The notes under the pieces were generated by a model that saw only the letters and a program-made list of their open reading frames with translations, searched no databases and was not told the DNA's origin. DNA of 64,000 nucleotides from Dugong dugon (lineage: Eukaryota; Chordata; Mammalia; Sirenia; Dugongidae), in NCBI GenBank assembly GCA_030035585.1, contig CM057469.1, forward strand, positions 115,422,650 to 115,486,649, in the 5' to 3' direction. The translations under genes and the position numbers were made by a program. Shown here piece by piece: positions 1 through 10,870 of this stretch (its first letter is position 1; each line of letters starts with the position of its first letter).

Positions 1-1420
1 TCATGGACAGGTAGACTCAAAATTGTGAAAATGTCAATTCTACCCAAAGCTATTTACAGATACAATGCAATCCTGATCCAAATTCCACCGGCATTTTTTG
101 ATTAGATGGAGAAACAAATCACCAACTTCATATGGAAGGGGAAGAGACCCCAAACAAGTAAAGCATTACTTAAGAAGAAGAACAAAGTGGAAGGTCTCAC
201 ATTACCTGATTTGAGAACCAATTATACCGCCACGGTAGTCAAAACAGCCTGGTACTGGTACAACAGATACATAGACCGATGGAAGAGAATGGAGAATCCA
301 GACATAAATTCATCCACCTATGAGCAGCTGATATTTGACAAAGGCCCAAAGTCCATTAACTGGAGAAAAGACAATCTCTTTAATACATGGTGCTGGCATA
401 ACTCACTATCCATCTGCAAAAAACTGAAACAAGACCCATGCCTCACACCATGCACAAAAACTAACCCAAAATGGATCAAAGACTTAAATATAAAATTGAA
501 AATGAAAAAGATCATGGAAGAAAAAATAGGGACAACACTAGGAGCCCTAATACATGGCATAAACACAATATGAACCATAAGTAACAATGCACAAGCACCA
601 GAAGAGAGACCAGATTCATGGGAGCCCCTCAAAATCAAACAGTTATACTCATCAAAAGACTTCAACCAAAGAGTCAAAGGACAACCTAGAGAATGGGAAA
701 AAAATTTTAGGTATGACAAATCTGATCAGCATCTAATCTCTAAAATCTACAAGATACTGCAAAACCTCAACAACAAAAAGAAAAATAACCCAATTAAAAA
801 ATGGGCAAAGGATATGAATAGCCACTTTGCCAAAGAAGATATTCAGGTGGCTAACAGACACATGAAGAAATTCTCACAATCATTAGCCATTAGAGAAATG
901 CAGATCAAAACTACAATGAGATATCATCTAACTCCGAGGCTAGCACTTATCCAAAAAACACAAAATAATAAATGCTGTTCCCACAGTTGGTGGGAATGTA
1001 AAATGGTACAACCACTTTGGAAATTGATTTGGTGCTTCCTTAAAAAGCTAGAAATAGAAGTACCATACTATCCAGCTATCCCACTTCTTGATATATATCC
1101 TAGAGAAATAAGAGCTGTCACATGATTAGATATATGCACACCCATGTTCATTGCAGCACTGTTCACAGTAGCAAAAAGATAGAAACAACCTAGGTGCCCA
1201 TCAACGGACGAATGGATAAACAAATTATGGTATATCCACACAATGGAATACTACGCAACGTTAAAGAGCAACGATGAAGCCGTGAAACGTCTTATAACAT
1301 GGAAGCTGGAGGTCATTATGCTGAGTGAATTTAGTCAGTCACAGAAGGGCAGTAAGTCCAAACAAAAAGCACTACATTTCATGTTTAAAAGAGAGGAAGA
1401 CAGAAAAACAATTATAAACT
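1..1420 (+). mobile_element. L1 LINE, ORF2 3' end (runs off left edge)
   Basis: The segment reads as the C-terminal third of L1 ORF2 on the plus strand. The clearest open stretch, 106-573, has the typical L1 words [15 protein letters not shown] and AWYWYNR. A stop follows at 571-573. Similarity then continues in other frames (814-1125: FAKEDIQVANRHMKK, YPAIPLLDIYPREIRAV) to about 1420, where the ORF2 end and start of the 3' UTR are expected. Several stops and frame changes show that it is dead. The rest of ORF2 lies outside the window. The L1 assignment is firm; the subfamily is not determined. Confidence 0.9.
106..573 (+). pseudogene. L1 ORF2 C-terminal fragment
   Basis: A 155-residue open fragment covers the region after the reverse transcriptase domain of L1 ORF2p (the region with tryptophan-rich AWYWYNR and the DPCLTPCTK segment). 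It contains neither the endonuclease nor the YADD box, which would lie upstream of the window. It starts at a chance ATG and ends at an in-frame TGA, so it is not a gene. Its value is as a marker for the orientation and frame of the L1 copy around it. Confidence 0.85.
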
Positions 1421-1429
1421 AATTCAAGA

Positions 1430-2815
1430 GAGTGTGAGGACCAAGATGTCTAAGACTCTAGAGAAATTCAAGGTTAAAAAAAAGAGCAAGAAAAATAATA
1501 ATTGGAATTTAGCTTTCTCCAGATGAAATTAATTTTATGTACCGTTCCACAAACACTTTAAAATATATTATATATATATAATGTACTGCCAAATATTATT
1601 TAAAATAGTCTTAAATTCAAAGGAACATGAAGTTATAAAAGAAAACAATATCTTATTAGATGTAAACAAGGATTAGAAAGTATTACATGTAATACATTTT
1701 ATTGAAAATAAAATATTTTTAAAAAGTTACTGCAAATCTCTAGCCTGCATAGAGTCAAAGAAATAAAAAAAAAAAAAAATTAAACTAAAGATAGTAAGAC
1801 AAACAATGTCCATGCAAAGTATGATTTAAAAGAACCCTGAAGAGCCAGGACAGATTCACTCAAAAGATCCAACATTCATCTAATACGAGTTAAAACAAGA
1901 CAACAAGGAAGTGGAGGAATCATGATATTTGAATAAATATTATTGACATTTCTAAAATTAGATAAAAATTATGTGATCATTAATAGAATGTGCACTTTAA
2001 AAAATAAGTAGAATAAATAAATAAGCCTATATCTAGATACAACATAGTGGAATTTCTGTATGTTATGCAAAGAATAAAACATAAAAGCTCCAGGTAAAAA
2101 GACAGTTTAACAATAATGGCGTGACCGACTGACAATTGACGTCTCATTTGTAACAATAGATGCCAAAAGAAAACAGGGTAGTATCTTCACACTGGTGAAA
2201 GAAAACAACTCCAACATATAATTTTGTATGCAAGCATAATATTTTTCAAGTGTGAGCACAATAAAAATGCTTTTCAGCTACAGACACAAAAGTAACAGGA
2301 GATTTGACCACCCGTGGCCCCTCACTTAAAAATGACTTTAAATAAAGTGAAATACTAAGAGAAAGAATAGGATAGAAGAAACTTTTTTGAGAACAGAAAT
2401 CGATATAATGCAAATAAATTTACTTAACTGAATTAAGAAAAAGTTTTTATTAAGAAAAAAACATTAACTATATAATAGTAATAATATTGGATATGGGTAT
2501 TCATATTATAACTGATTTCTGTTTATGTTACAGATGTAGTAAAAACAAAAGGATATAAGTTTTCAGTGAATGGATTTTGTTAGAAAAAAATGGTTAAGTA
2601 AATATTTTAAATATTTGAAAGCAACCACTAAAATAGTATAAATCTAACCCAAAATTTCCAAACCAGCGGAGAGCAGACAACTGAAAATGCCTAAAAAATT
2701 TATCAGTGCAGCACTTGCGTCCTTGAATTGTGCGTAAAATACACTCAAATGCTAAGACTCTTCCAACTTCTACTTCAGGAAATATTGCTGTGAAAGATTT
2801 CCCTCTCTCCATAAA
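1430..2815 (+). mobile_element. old L1M/HAL1-like fragment
   Basis: This is A-rich, degraded sequence without reading frames. From about 2130 the order of words (an 'instead of ... GATGCCA(A)AAGA ... ATCTTCA ... AAGAAAACAAC' pattern, then a stretch about acceptable residues for 'TTTTCAAG') resembles the ORF1-end and inter-ORF region of ancient L1M/HAL1 elements. 1430-1800 alone shows nothing I can name, apart from (TA)n at 1565-1582 and an A13 run near 1768. Family is an inference from pattern memory. Confidence 0.45.
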
Positions 2816-2821
2816 CAAGTA

Positions 2822-3017
2822 GTTGTTGTTGGGTGCTGTTGAGTTGATTCCAACTGTAGTGATTCTGTAAGATAGAGTAGAACTGCCCCATAGGGTTCCC
2901 TAGGCTATGATCTTTACCAGAACAGATCACCAGGTCTTTTTTTCCCAGAAGAGATGCTGGTAGGTTTGAACTGCAGACCTTTTGGTGAGCAGCCAAGCAC
3001 TTAACCATGGCGACACC
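2822..3017 (-). mobile_element. AfroSINE (long type)
   Basis: A minus-strand SINE: it opens on the plus strand with GTTGTTGTTGGGTGCTGTTG, the reversed RTE-type tail, and closes with the reversed tRNA-like head (CTTAACCATGG). It contains the extra internal block (TAGGCTATGATCTTTACCAG...) that marks the long AfroSINE form. It is divergent at the head end, where ACCACCAGGG has become GGCGACACC. An A-rich run separates it from the next SINE. Confidence 0.9.
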
Positions 3018-3034
3018 AAAAAAAAAAAAAACAA

Positions 3035-3186
3035 AACTGTTGCTGGGGAGTTGATTCCAACTCATAGTGACCCTATAGGACAGAGTAGAATTGCCCCATA
3101 GGGTTTCCAAGGAGTGGCTGATGGAGTCAAACTCCAGACCTTTTGGCTAGCAGCCAAGTACTTAACCATGGCAAAACCAGGGCTCC
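3035..3186 (-). mobile_element. AfroSINE (short type)
   Basis: A second minus-strand SINE directly beside the first, separated by an A/AC run (3018-3034) that is the reversed 3' side of this copy or the target. It reads tail first (GAGTTGATTCCAACTCATAG), then CCTATAGGACAGAGTAGAA, TTTCCAAGGAGTGGCTG, then the head ending in CAGGGCTCCT. It lacks the internal block of the long form. Two same-direction copies side by side suggest one inserted at the A-rich end of the other. Confidence 0.9.
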
Positions 3187-3567
3187 TTAAACAAGTAGAA
3201 ACCGGACAAAATATTTAAACAATAATGTTCAGATATTAAACATGGGGCTAAAGGCTTTGAAGAAAAAAATTAAAATCTATCACTCTAACTTTCGCCTGGA
3301 GGCCTTCATCTGAATCCAACATGGGGAAGGAAAATCCAGAAACAAACTTGGCTTTCTTGCTGAGCTGAGAAGTCAGTGATCAGAGCTGGGGTGGCTACAG
3401 AACCTGATACATACATTCTACTCGAAAGCTGATACATACATTCTACTAGATCTACACATAGAACGAACTCTACAAATCCTCGAGTCCCTTTGCGACTTTG
3501 GCTGAATATTAAGTTATGTATTCATATGGTAAAACTTCCCAAGGCCAGGTAAAGAACAACTACTGAG
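3187..3567. other. unassigned spacer with a 25-bp tandem repeat
   Basis: No gene or known repeat family recognised. It contains an imperfect tandem duplication: CTGATACATACATTCTACT occurs at 3404-3422 and again at 3429-3447, a period of 25 bp with 19 identical bases. Confidence 0.5.
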
Positions 3568-4399
3568 TGTATTAATTTTCTATTGCTACAAAACAAATTA
3601 TGATACACTGAGCAGGTGAAAAACAAAACACATTTCTATCATCTCAGTTCCTGTCAAGGTATCACAAAATTGCAGTCATGGTGACAGCTATTGCTTAGGT
3701 TCTAATCTTGCCTCAGGGTCTTCCTAACTCACTGGTTTGTTGGCAGAATTAATTTCATTGTGATTACAGGATATTGTTATGTAGCTGGGTGCCATTGAAT
3801 TGATTTCAACTCATAGCAATCATATAGCAATAACCAAACCAAACCCATTGCTGTGGAGTCGATTCCAACTCCTAGCAATTCTATAGGACAGAGTAGAACG
3901 GTCCCATATGGTTATCAAGGCTGTGATCTTTATGGAAGCAGACTGCCACATCTTTCTTCCACAGAGCAGAGGTGGGTTTGAACCACCGATCTTTCGGTTA
4001 GCAGCTGATCGCTTAACCACTGTACCACCAGGGCTCCTAGATATCCCCATCTTCCTTCCAGTTTTTGGGCATAGACTACTCTTAGTTCCTTGATTCTTCT
4101 CACAGTTCTTTATCATGGTCACAACATGCTTTATTCCAGGAAAGCCAGAACACATCTCTATAACTTCCTCCTGAGGGACCAGCCAGAGAAACTCTCTGCT
4201 TTTAAGAGGCTCATGTCTTTTGGTAGGCTCAATCTAATAATCTTAAGAACTTAAAATCAATCAATTTTGGACTTGAATTATAATTGCAAAACTCTTTCAC
4301 AGCAGCACATAGATTACTTTTTGATTGAACAAAAGGGGAAGGTGTTTGCATACCAGGTTCCTAGATCTTGTGGCTCATCTTAGAATCTTCCTTTCCACA
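3568..4399 (-). mobile_element. MLT1-like (MaLR) LTR, split by SINE
   Basis: Minus-strand, old LTR: the plus strand starts TGTATTAATTTTCTATTGCT, the usual reversed 3' edge of MaLR LTRs, and ends at CCTTTCCACA. The order of words in between (TCAGTTCCTGTCAAGGTATC, TCTTGCCTCAGGGTCTTC, then AAGGGGAAGGTGTTTGCATACC) fits the MLT1 group. A SINE at 3831-4038, plus a scrap of tail at 3781-3830, interrupts it. The edges are TG and CA, but I see no clear 5-bp target duplication. Confidence 0.6.
3831..4038 (-). mobile_element. AfroSINE (long type)
   Basis: A well preserved minus-strand copy: ACCAAACCCATTGCTGTGGA tail side, long-form block at about 3918-3975 (GCTGTGATCTTTATGGAAGC), and a head with readable reversed B box (GGTTTGAACC) and CAGGGCTCCT at the end. 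It lies inside the MLT1-like LTR. Just left of it, 3781-3830 is a second, short tail scrap (GGGTGCCATTGAATTG), so two SINE events are involved. Confidence 0.9.
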
Positions 4400-4589
4400 T
4401 GCAGAAGAAAAGCAGGGGTACAGTCAAGTTTCAACCAACCAGATTGGAAACATCTTGCATACCAGAGGTTTTCTGTAGAGACTTCACAAATGTTATTCCC
4501 TTGAAACAGGGCTAAACTAGCACCCAAAGGAAGACATTTCTTGATACTCCATAGAATCCCTTAAAAATAAGACTCAGAAGAAACAAGCT

Positions 4590-5090
4590 GATCTACAAGT
4601 AAATTAACAATTTGCTTAAATAAAACTCAACACTATTTAAAAGAGCACAAATATATCCAGGCACTCAACAATGTGACAATCACAATTCCCATCATCCAAT
4701 GGAAAAAAAAAAAAAAAATCCAGGTGTCAAGGAGGAGAAAATGTGACATATAACCAAAAGAAAAAAAAAAATAGGCAATGCAAATAGATGCAGGAATCAC
4801 AGATGGAGCTAGCAGATAGTACATTAAAACAGCTGTCATAACTATGCTCTAGTAGTACAAGAAAACATGAGTGGAGTGAGGTAAGAAATAGAAGATATAA
4901 AGAAAGCACCAAATGGAAGTTCCAGTTTAAAAAATAGAATATATGCAGTGAAAAATTTACATTATGTGATAATAATGTAGTAGATAATGCAGGAAAAAAA
5001 AAAAAAAAGACTACAATAATGACCTGTGGGAAATGGTAAAACAGGCTAATGTATATGTAATTGGAGTAAAGGATTAGAGAAGAAAGATAT
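4590..5090 (+). mobile_element. HAL1/L1M ORF1-region fragment
   Basis: Word order matches the ORF1 region of half-L1/L1M elements: AGGAGAAAATGTGACATATAACCA, TTAAAACAGCTGTCATAACTATGCT, AGATATAAAGAAAGCACCAAATGGAAGTTC, and CTGTGGGAAATGGTAAAACAGG followed by GTAATTGGAGT. It is heavily decayed and has no frame. A-runs at 4699-4716 and 4993-5008 are later expansions. Confidence 0.6.
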
Positions 5091-5160
5091 AGATATATTA
5101 ACATATATATCTCTATATCTCTACTCTATACCTATACATCTATCTATCTATCTATCTTTC
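5090..5160. repeat. TATC/TA-rich microsatellite
   Basis: ATATATCTCTATATCTCTAC leads into four to five ATCT units (CTATCTATCTATCTATC). It is a simple-sequence tract in AT-rich LINE debris. Confidence 0.8.
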
Positions 5161-5279
5161 TAAGAACAAGGCAAGGGTTTCTGCTTCAAAAACTTCTATT
5201 CAACATTGTATGAATGTACTGCAGGGACCACGTAGTGGAATAAGGCACCAAAAAAAAGAGCCCATGGACTGGAAAGAAA

Positions 5280-6245
5280 TAATTAAAACTGTCCATTAAA
5301 GCTGTACTCTAACAATTCAACAGAATCTACAAAACTTTCTAGGATAAATAGTTGAATTTTGTGAAGTGACAAAACCTATATAAGCCAACCATCTTCACAT
5401 CTATATTGCAGCAATAAACAATTGGAAAATCTAATTAAAACATAGCTTAAAATAGCAACAAAATCTGTGAAATCCTTAGGCATAAGATTCTCAAATATAT
5501 ACAAAATCTATACACTAAAAACTCATAATATTGTTGGAATAAATTAAATCCTTTTCATGGAGAAAAAAAATTATTTTCAAAAAGTTTTCTGAAAGAGATA
5601 AATATTTGTATGAGAAGAAAAATAAACCTCAAACTCTGTCTCTCACAATTTGCAAAAATTAAATCAAGATGAAACATATAACTAAACATAAATATTGAAA
5701 TGATGAAATGCCTAGAAATAAGATATAGAAAAACAATGCATGACCTTGGGAAATGCAATATTGTTTTAACAACATATAAAAAGTTTGAACCATAAAATTA
5801 CAAATTGATGAATTAGACTTTATCCGATTTTAAAACTGTGCAACAGTGGGCACAATTGAGAGAATTAAGAGATAAGCCACAGTTTATAAATATCATTTGT
5901 GTGTGTAAGTATTCTCGAAATGCTCTTAAGGAATAAAGAAACTTTACAACTCCATAATAAGAAATTGTACAAAAGTTTAAAACTTGGGTCAAATATTTTA
6001 ACCAAACTTCATCAGGAAGATACATGAATAGCCAAAGCATATGGAAAGATACTCAAGGCATATAGTCAACAGGGAAATGTAAATTCAGCACTACACAAAC
6101 ACAAGAATGGATAAAATTTAAATGTCTGATAATTCCAAAAGTTTAAAAGAATGTTAATTAATTGGATGCTAATGCATTGCTGGTAAGAGTATATACCAGT
6201 AAAACCATTTTAGAACATATTCCAGTAGTTTCTTATAAGCATACA
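5280..6245 (+). mobile_element. old L1M ORF2 3' fragment
   Basis: Decayed ORF2 C-terminal sequence on the plus strand. Recognisable landmarks are GCAACAAAATCTGTGAAATCCTTAGGCATA (the 'K-Y-LGI' segment), GACCTTGGGAAATGCAATATTG (TMD..N segment), and CATTGCTGGTAAGAGTATATACCAG ('LVGM' region). No usable reading frame remains. Confidence 0.65.
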
Positions 6246-6260
6246 CTCATCATTGCTATA

Positions 6261-7765
6261 GTTGTTGTTAGGTGCCAATGAGTCAGTTCCAACTCATAGC
6301 GACCCGATGTACAACAGAACGAAACACTCTCCGGTTCTGCGCCATGCCCACAGTCGTTGTTATGCTTGAGTCCACTGTTGCAGCCACTGTGTCAATCCAT
6401 CAAGTTTAGGGTCTTCTACCTCTTCGTTGTCCCTCTACTTTACCAAGTATGATATCCTTCTCCGGGGACTGATCCCTCCTGATAACAAGTCCAAAGTACA
6501 TGAGATATAGTCTTGCCATCTTTGCTTCTAAGGAGCATTCTGGTTGTACTTCTTCCAAGACAGATTTTTTCATTCTTTTGGCAGTCTATGGTATATTCAA
6601 CATTCTTCACCAACACCATGATTTAAAGACATGAATTCTTCTTTAGTTTTCCTTATTCATCATCCAGTTTTTGAACACATATTAGGCAATTGAAAATACC
6701 ATGGCTTGTGTTAGTTGCACCTTAGTCTTCAAGGTGTTATCTTTGCTTTTCAACATTTTAAAGAGATCTTTTGCAACAGATTTACCCAATGCAATGCATC
6801 TTTTGATTTCCTGACTGCTACATCCATGGGTGCTGATTGTGGAGCCAAGTAAAATGAAATCCTTGACAACTTCAGTATTTTCTCCATTTATCATGATGTT
6901 GCTTATAGGTCCAGTTGTGAGGATTTTTTTTTTCTTTATGTTGAAGTGTAATCCATACTGAAAGCTGTGATCTTTGATTTTCATCAGTAAGTGCTTTAAG
7001 TTCTCTTCACTTTCAGCAAGCAAGATTGTGTCATCTGCATAACACAGATTGTTAATGAGTCTTTCTCCAATCCTGATGCTGCATTCTTCTTTATGTAGTC
7101 CAGCTTCTTGGATTATTTTCTTAGCATACACACTGACTAGATATGGTGAAATGATACTACCCTGACACACACCTTTCCTGACTTTAAACTACAAAGTATC
7201 CCCTTGTTCTGTCTGAACAACTGCCTCTTGGTCTATATACAGGTTCCTCATGAGCACAATTAAGTGTTCTGGAATTCCTATTCTTCACAATGTTATTCAT
7301 AATTTGTTATGATCCACAGAGTTGAATGCCTTTGCATAGTCAATAAAACACAGGCAAACATCTTTCTTTCTGATATTCTCTGCCTTCAACCATGATCCAT
7401 CTGACATCAGCAATGATATCCCTCATTCCACATCCTCTTCTGAATCCAGCTTGAATTTCTGTCAGTTTCCTGTGAATATACTGCTGTAGCCTCTTTTGAA
7501 TGATCTTCAGCAACAAATTATTTTTGTGTGATATTAATGATATCGTTTGATAACTTTCACATTCAGTTGGATCACCTATCTTTGGAATAGGCACAAATAT
7601 GGCTCTCTTCAGTCGATTGGCCAGGTAGCTGTCTTCCAAATTTCTTAGCATATATGAGTGGGCACTTGCCAGCACTGCAACCTTTTGTTGAAACATCTCA
7701 ATCGGTATTCTACCAATTCCCAGAGCCTTGTTTTTCACCAATGCCTTCAGTGCAGCTTGGCCATT
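6261..7765 (-). mobile_element. RTE (BovB-like) LINE, 5'-truncated
   Basis: The plus strand begins with the reversed RTE tail GTTGTTGTTAGGTGCCAATG and continues into a reverse-transcriptase frame. Two open pieces remain, 7340-7813 and 6682-7170, in order along the minus strand. The endonuclease half is missing, so the copy stops at about 7765 where the pyrimidine-rich L1 5' UTR begins. The tail is the same sequence that ends the AfroSINEs in this window, consistent with RTE supplying the enzyme for SINE movement. Confidence 0.9.
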
Positions 7766-7813
7766 TCTGTTTTTCTTCTTTTTCCTTTCTTCTTTTCTTT
7801 CTCCCTCCCACAT
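6682..7813 (-). pseudogene. RTE reverse transcriptase remnant
   Basis: The upstream piece (minus, 7813-7340) carries the fingers region: LKRAIFVPIPK, then YQTISLIS and AGFRRGCGMRD. The downstream piece (7170-6682) has QGSIISPYL, the catalytic YADD box (bases 7030-7041, reversed) and the thumb words GLHFNIKKKK and FILLGSTIS. About 170 bp between them, where the first catalytic motif (YAKAFD type) should lie, is broken by frame changes. The first ~15 residues of the upstream frame (KEERKKKKNR) are read out of the neighbouring L1 5' UTR and do not belong. Confidence 0.85.
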
Positions 7814-8480
7814 AACCCAATAAGCTACCTCCCCGCTTCTTATTGAACTTCTACTGTGCCCCTGGGGCTAGAAAGCCACCAGCCCACCACCACCCTGGGT
7901 CCCCCCCCCCACCCCCACCTGATGGCTCCTGCTGTGCTACCATTTTTTTCTTTTCTTATTTTTTTCTTTCCTTATTTTTTTCTCTCTTCTATCTTTTCTT
8001 TCTCCCTCCCACCTAGGCCTGTATGTCACCTCCTCCCCCCTCTCCTTAACTACATTTGGGTCTGCTCTGCCCCCACCTGCTGGCCCCCAACACACCACCA
8101 TTTTTCTCTCTTTTTTCCTTTCTTACTTTTCTTTCTCCCTCCCACCTAACCCAGTACACCACCTCCCCCCTTCAAGCCAGCCCCTGAAGTGCCACTGCAG
8201 ATAGATTCTCACTGGAAGACCAGCCTGCCACTGTCCCAGGTCTGCCTCACCCCAACTTACAGATCTCCACTGTGCAGCTATTTATTATTTTATTTATTAA
8301 TTTTTAGTTTTTTTCTTTTTACTTGTTCTTTCTTTTCTTTCTTCCTCCCACCTAGCCCTGTCTCCCACCTCTGTCCCCTTCCCACCAGGTCCTGGGACCA
8401 CCCAGCCCCCACTCGCTGGCTACTGTGATACCACTCCCTTTTTTTCTTTCTCTCTCTTTTCTTTCTCCCTACCACTTAGC
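7793..8480 (+). repeat. tandem monomers in L1 5' UTR
   Basis: The word TTTTCTTTCTCCCTCCCAC or a close variant starts at 7793, 7994, 8127, 8333 and 8457. The steps are 201, 133, 206 and 124 bp, so units alternate long and short, and every second copy is 330-339 bp apart. Each unit joins a C-rich part (CACCTCCCCCC, CTGCTGGCC) to a T-rich part. Monomer arrays in this position act as promoters in mouse L1; the same role here is inference. C-run at about 7901-7911. Confidence 0.75.
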
Positions 8481-8999
8481 CTTATACACCACACCCCCCT
8501 TCCCACCAGCACCTACTTCACCATTGTTGCTATAGCATCTCTGGTGCTCAGCCCTGCCACTGCACCAAGTCTTGCACCCCCCTCACCTTCCACCACTCAA
8601 CCAGCTGCTGAACAGTCGGAGGTGAGCATATAACACTCCCCATCCAACACCCTCACCCATCTGGAAAGGGTCTCTGAATGCTCCCACACCACTGGACCAA
8701 CACCAGGAGGTAGACAGCTCTCACCCAGTCTGCCCTGAGCCACCTTACTAAACCAGTGAACAGCAAAGTGGACTCACCCATCCTGCTGCTGCCTTGCCCA
8801 CCTGAGCAAGGTGGTGAGAGTTATTGTGCCCACAGACAAACAGGCGACAAAACACTACTGGCCCATCCACCCTGCCTGCCCTGAACTATCAAAACAAAAC
8901 AAAAAATTAGGACAAAATCATTAACATAAAATCAATGAAAAATGAAAATAATAACTTAATGTCTCAGAGACAGCAGGCAATATATGAAAACATATTTAA

Positions 9000-9700
9000 A
9001 AATCAGTACATGCTCTAGAAAGTGACCAAAACAAAGAATAAGATAGCCTTCCAGTAGAAGAAAAAGAATTGGAGCTACGTGATATGGAATTTAGAAGAAT
9101 AATATTTAGGTTTCTCCAAATGATTAGGAAAGAGATAAAGGAAAACACAGACAAAATCAAGGAAAAAACAGACAAAATCATGGAAAACAAAGACAAAACC
9201 AATGACAACATAGCCCAATTCAAGGAAAACACAGATAAAGCAATAGAAAATTTCAGGAAAATAATATAAGAACAAAACGTCAAAATAAATAACAAGTGGA
9301 AATCATACAAAAATAGCAACTAGAAATATAAAGGATAAACAATATTTCAGAAATGGACAACTCAAAACAAGGTTTAGGAGCAAATTTTAAACAATGAAGG
9401 ACGGAATCAGCCAGATTGAAGACAAGTCCATGGGCACCACTTTGTCTGAGGAAAAATCACAGAAAAGAATGAAGAAAAATAAAGAAAACCTGAGAATTAT
9501 GTGAGACACAATCAAGAGCAAAAACTGCACATAATCAGAGTTCAGAGTAGAGGGAGAAAATGAAAAACAGGTAAGATTGTGGAAGATGTCCTTGCAGAAA
9601 ACTTCCCAAATATCATGAAAGATGAAAAACTGACCATCCAGGGAACTCAATGAACCTCATATGGAACAGACTCCAAAAGAAAATCACCAAGACGTATCAT
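9000..9700 (+). pseudogene. L1 ORF1 remnant (coiled-coil part)
   Basis: The open piece 9069-9269 encodes a repeated charged helix (EIKENTDKIKEKTDKIMENK), a coiled-coil signature expected of the N-terminal half of L1 ORF1p, the RNA-binding chaperone. The DNA has a matching short repeat (AAAACACAGACAAAATCAAG units). Beyond 9269 the frame is broken by stops, but words continue to about 9700 and beyond. No RRM or C-terminal domain can be read in frame. Confidence 0.65.
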
Positions 9701-10499
9701 AATCACACTTGCCAAAACCAAAGACAAAGAAAGAATCTTGAGAGCCACTAGACAAAAATGGAAAGTCACTTACAAAAGGGAAAAAATAAGAGTAAGCTCT
9801 GATTTTTTCCGCAGAAACTATGCAGGCAAGAAGACAATGGAATGACATATATAGAACCTTAAAAGAAAGAACAAAACAAAAAATTGCCAATGAAGAATAA
9901 TATATCATGCAAAACGCTCTCTCAAATATGATGGCAAAATTAGGACATTTACAGATAAGCATAATTAAAGGAATTTGTAAAAACCAAACCAAACTTACAA
10001 GAAATATTAAAGTGAGTCATTTGGTTAGAGAACCGACAACATCAGACAACAACTGGAGTCTAGGACACTGGACAGCATCAGCCAGATACCAACCTAAGTA
10101 AAGAACTCAATAATAAAACAAAGCTGAAAGACTGGAAACAGGGAAACAGAGATGTCAGTATGTAAATGAGGACAAAGTCAAAATGATAAAGGGAGAATAA
10201 ACAGAGTAGGCATAGAAATTTCAAATGGAGAGGAAATCAGGGTGATATCAAGTAATAAAAGCCTGGTTCAAATTTAGGACTATAAGGGTGAATTTCAGGG
10301 TAACAGAAAGAAAGTTAACAAACTTATTCACCAAAAGAAAAAAGAAAAAAACATAGTAAACACAAAATCTATAGTAACAAAAAAAGAAAATACACAAAAA
10401 AATGTAACTCAGCACAGGGAATAAGAGGAACAAAGAAAACGTCAACACCACAAAAAAAAAAAAAAAAGCACAACAATATGATGGCAAAAAACTCATAAC

Positions 10500-10870
10500 T
10501 ATTGATAATCACAATGAATGTAAATGGCTTAAATGCACCCATAAAGAGACAGAGAGTGGCAGAAAGGATGAAAAAACACAACCCATCAATCTGTTGTCTA
10601 TAAGAGACATACCTTAAACTCAAATATATTAAAAATCAAAGTGTGGGAAAAAAAATAAAGCAAACAGTAACCAAAAAAGGGCAAGCACAGCAATACTAAT
10701 CTAAGGCAAAAGAGACTTTAAAGCAAAATCAACCATAAAAGACAAGGAAGGGCATTATATAATGATTACATGGTCACTCCAAGAAGACATAACCCTAGTA
10801 AATAGCTACACATCCAACAACAGGGCTCCAAAAAAAAAAACCTATGAAAGCACTGAAAAGAGAAATAGAC
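10500..10870 (+). pseudogene. L1 ORF2 endonuclease N-terminal remnant
   Basis: Reading through stops gives the L1 apurinic-endonuclease beginning: NVNGLNAPIKRQRVAERM at 10512-10570, then QSVVYKRHTL. Further on come RDFKAKSTIKDKEGHYIMIT and a degraded IYAPNN segment. It is cut off at 10870 by RTE sequence. Frame damage is extensive. Confidence 0.7.

Larger units (their letters stand above)
7766..10870 (+). mobile_element. L1 LINE: 5' UTR, ORF1, start of ORF2
   Basis: A plus-strand L1 of the same lineage as the one at 46.6-53.8 kb. The parts in order are a pyrimidine-rich monomeric 5' UTR (7766-8500), a C-rich unique 5' UTR part (8500-8885), an A-rich leader, ORF1 remnant (about 9000-9700), a spacer of about 0.7 kb, and the N-terminal endonuclease part of ORF2 (about 10500-10870). 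The ORF1/ORF2 spacing equals that in the minus-strand L1 (about 670 bp from GCAGGCAAGAAGACAATGGA to the ORF2 start). The rest of ORF2 is missing where an RTE piece begins at 10871. Confidence 0.8.

Noticed and set aside
4727-5104. 125-codon minus-strand frame rich in Phe/Leu
   Set aside because: Antisense of A-rich HAL1/L1M remnant with A-runs; no motif.
8189-8428. Proline/phenylalanine-rich reading frames at 7.8-8.5 kb
   Set aside because: Translation of CT-rich L1 5' UTR monomers; opposite-strand frames are equally open.
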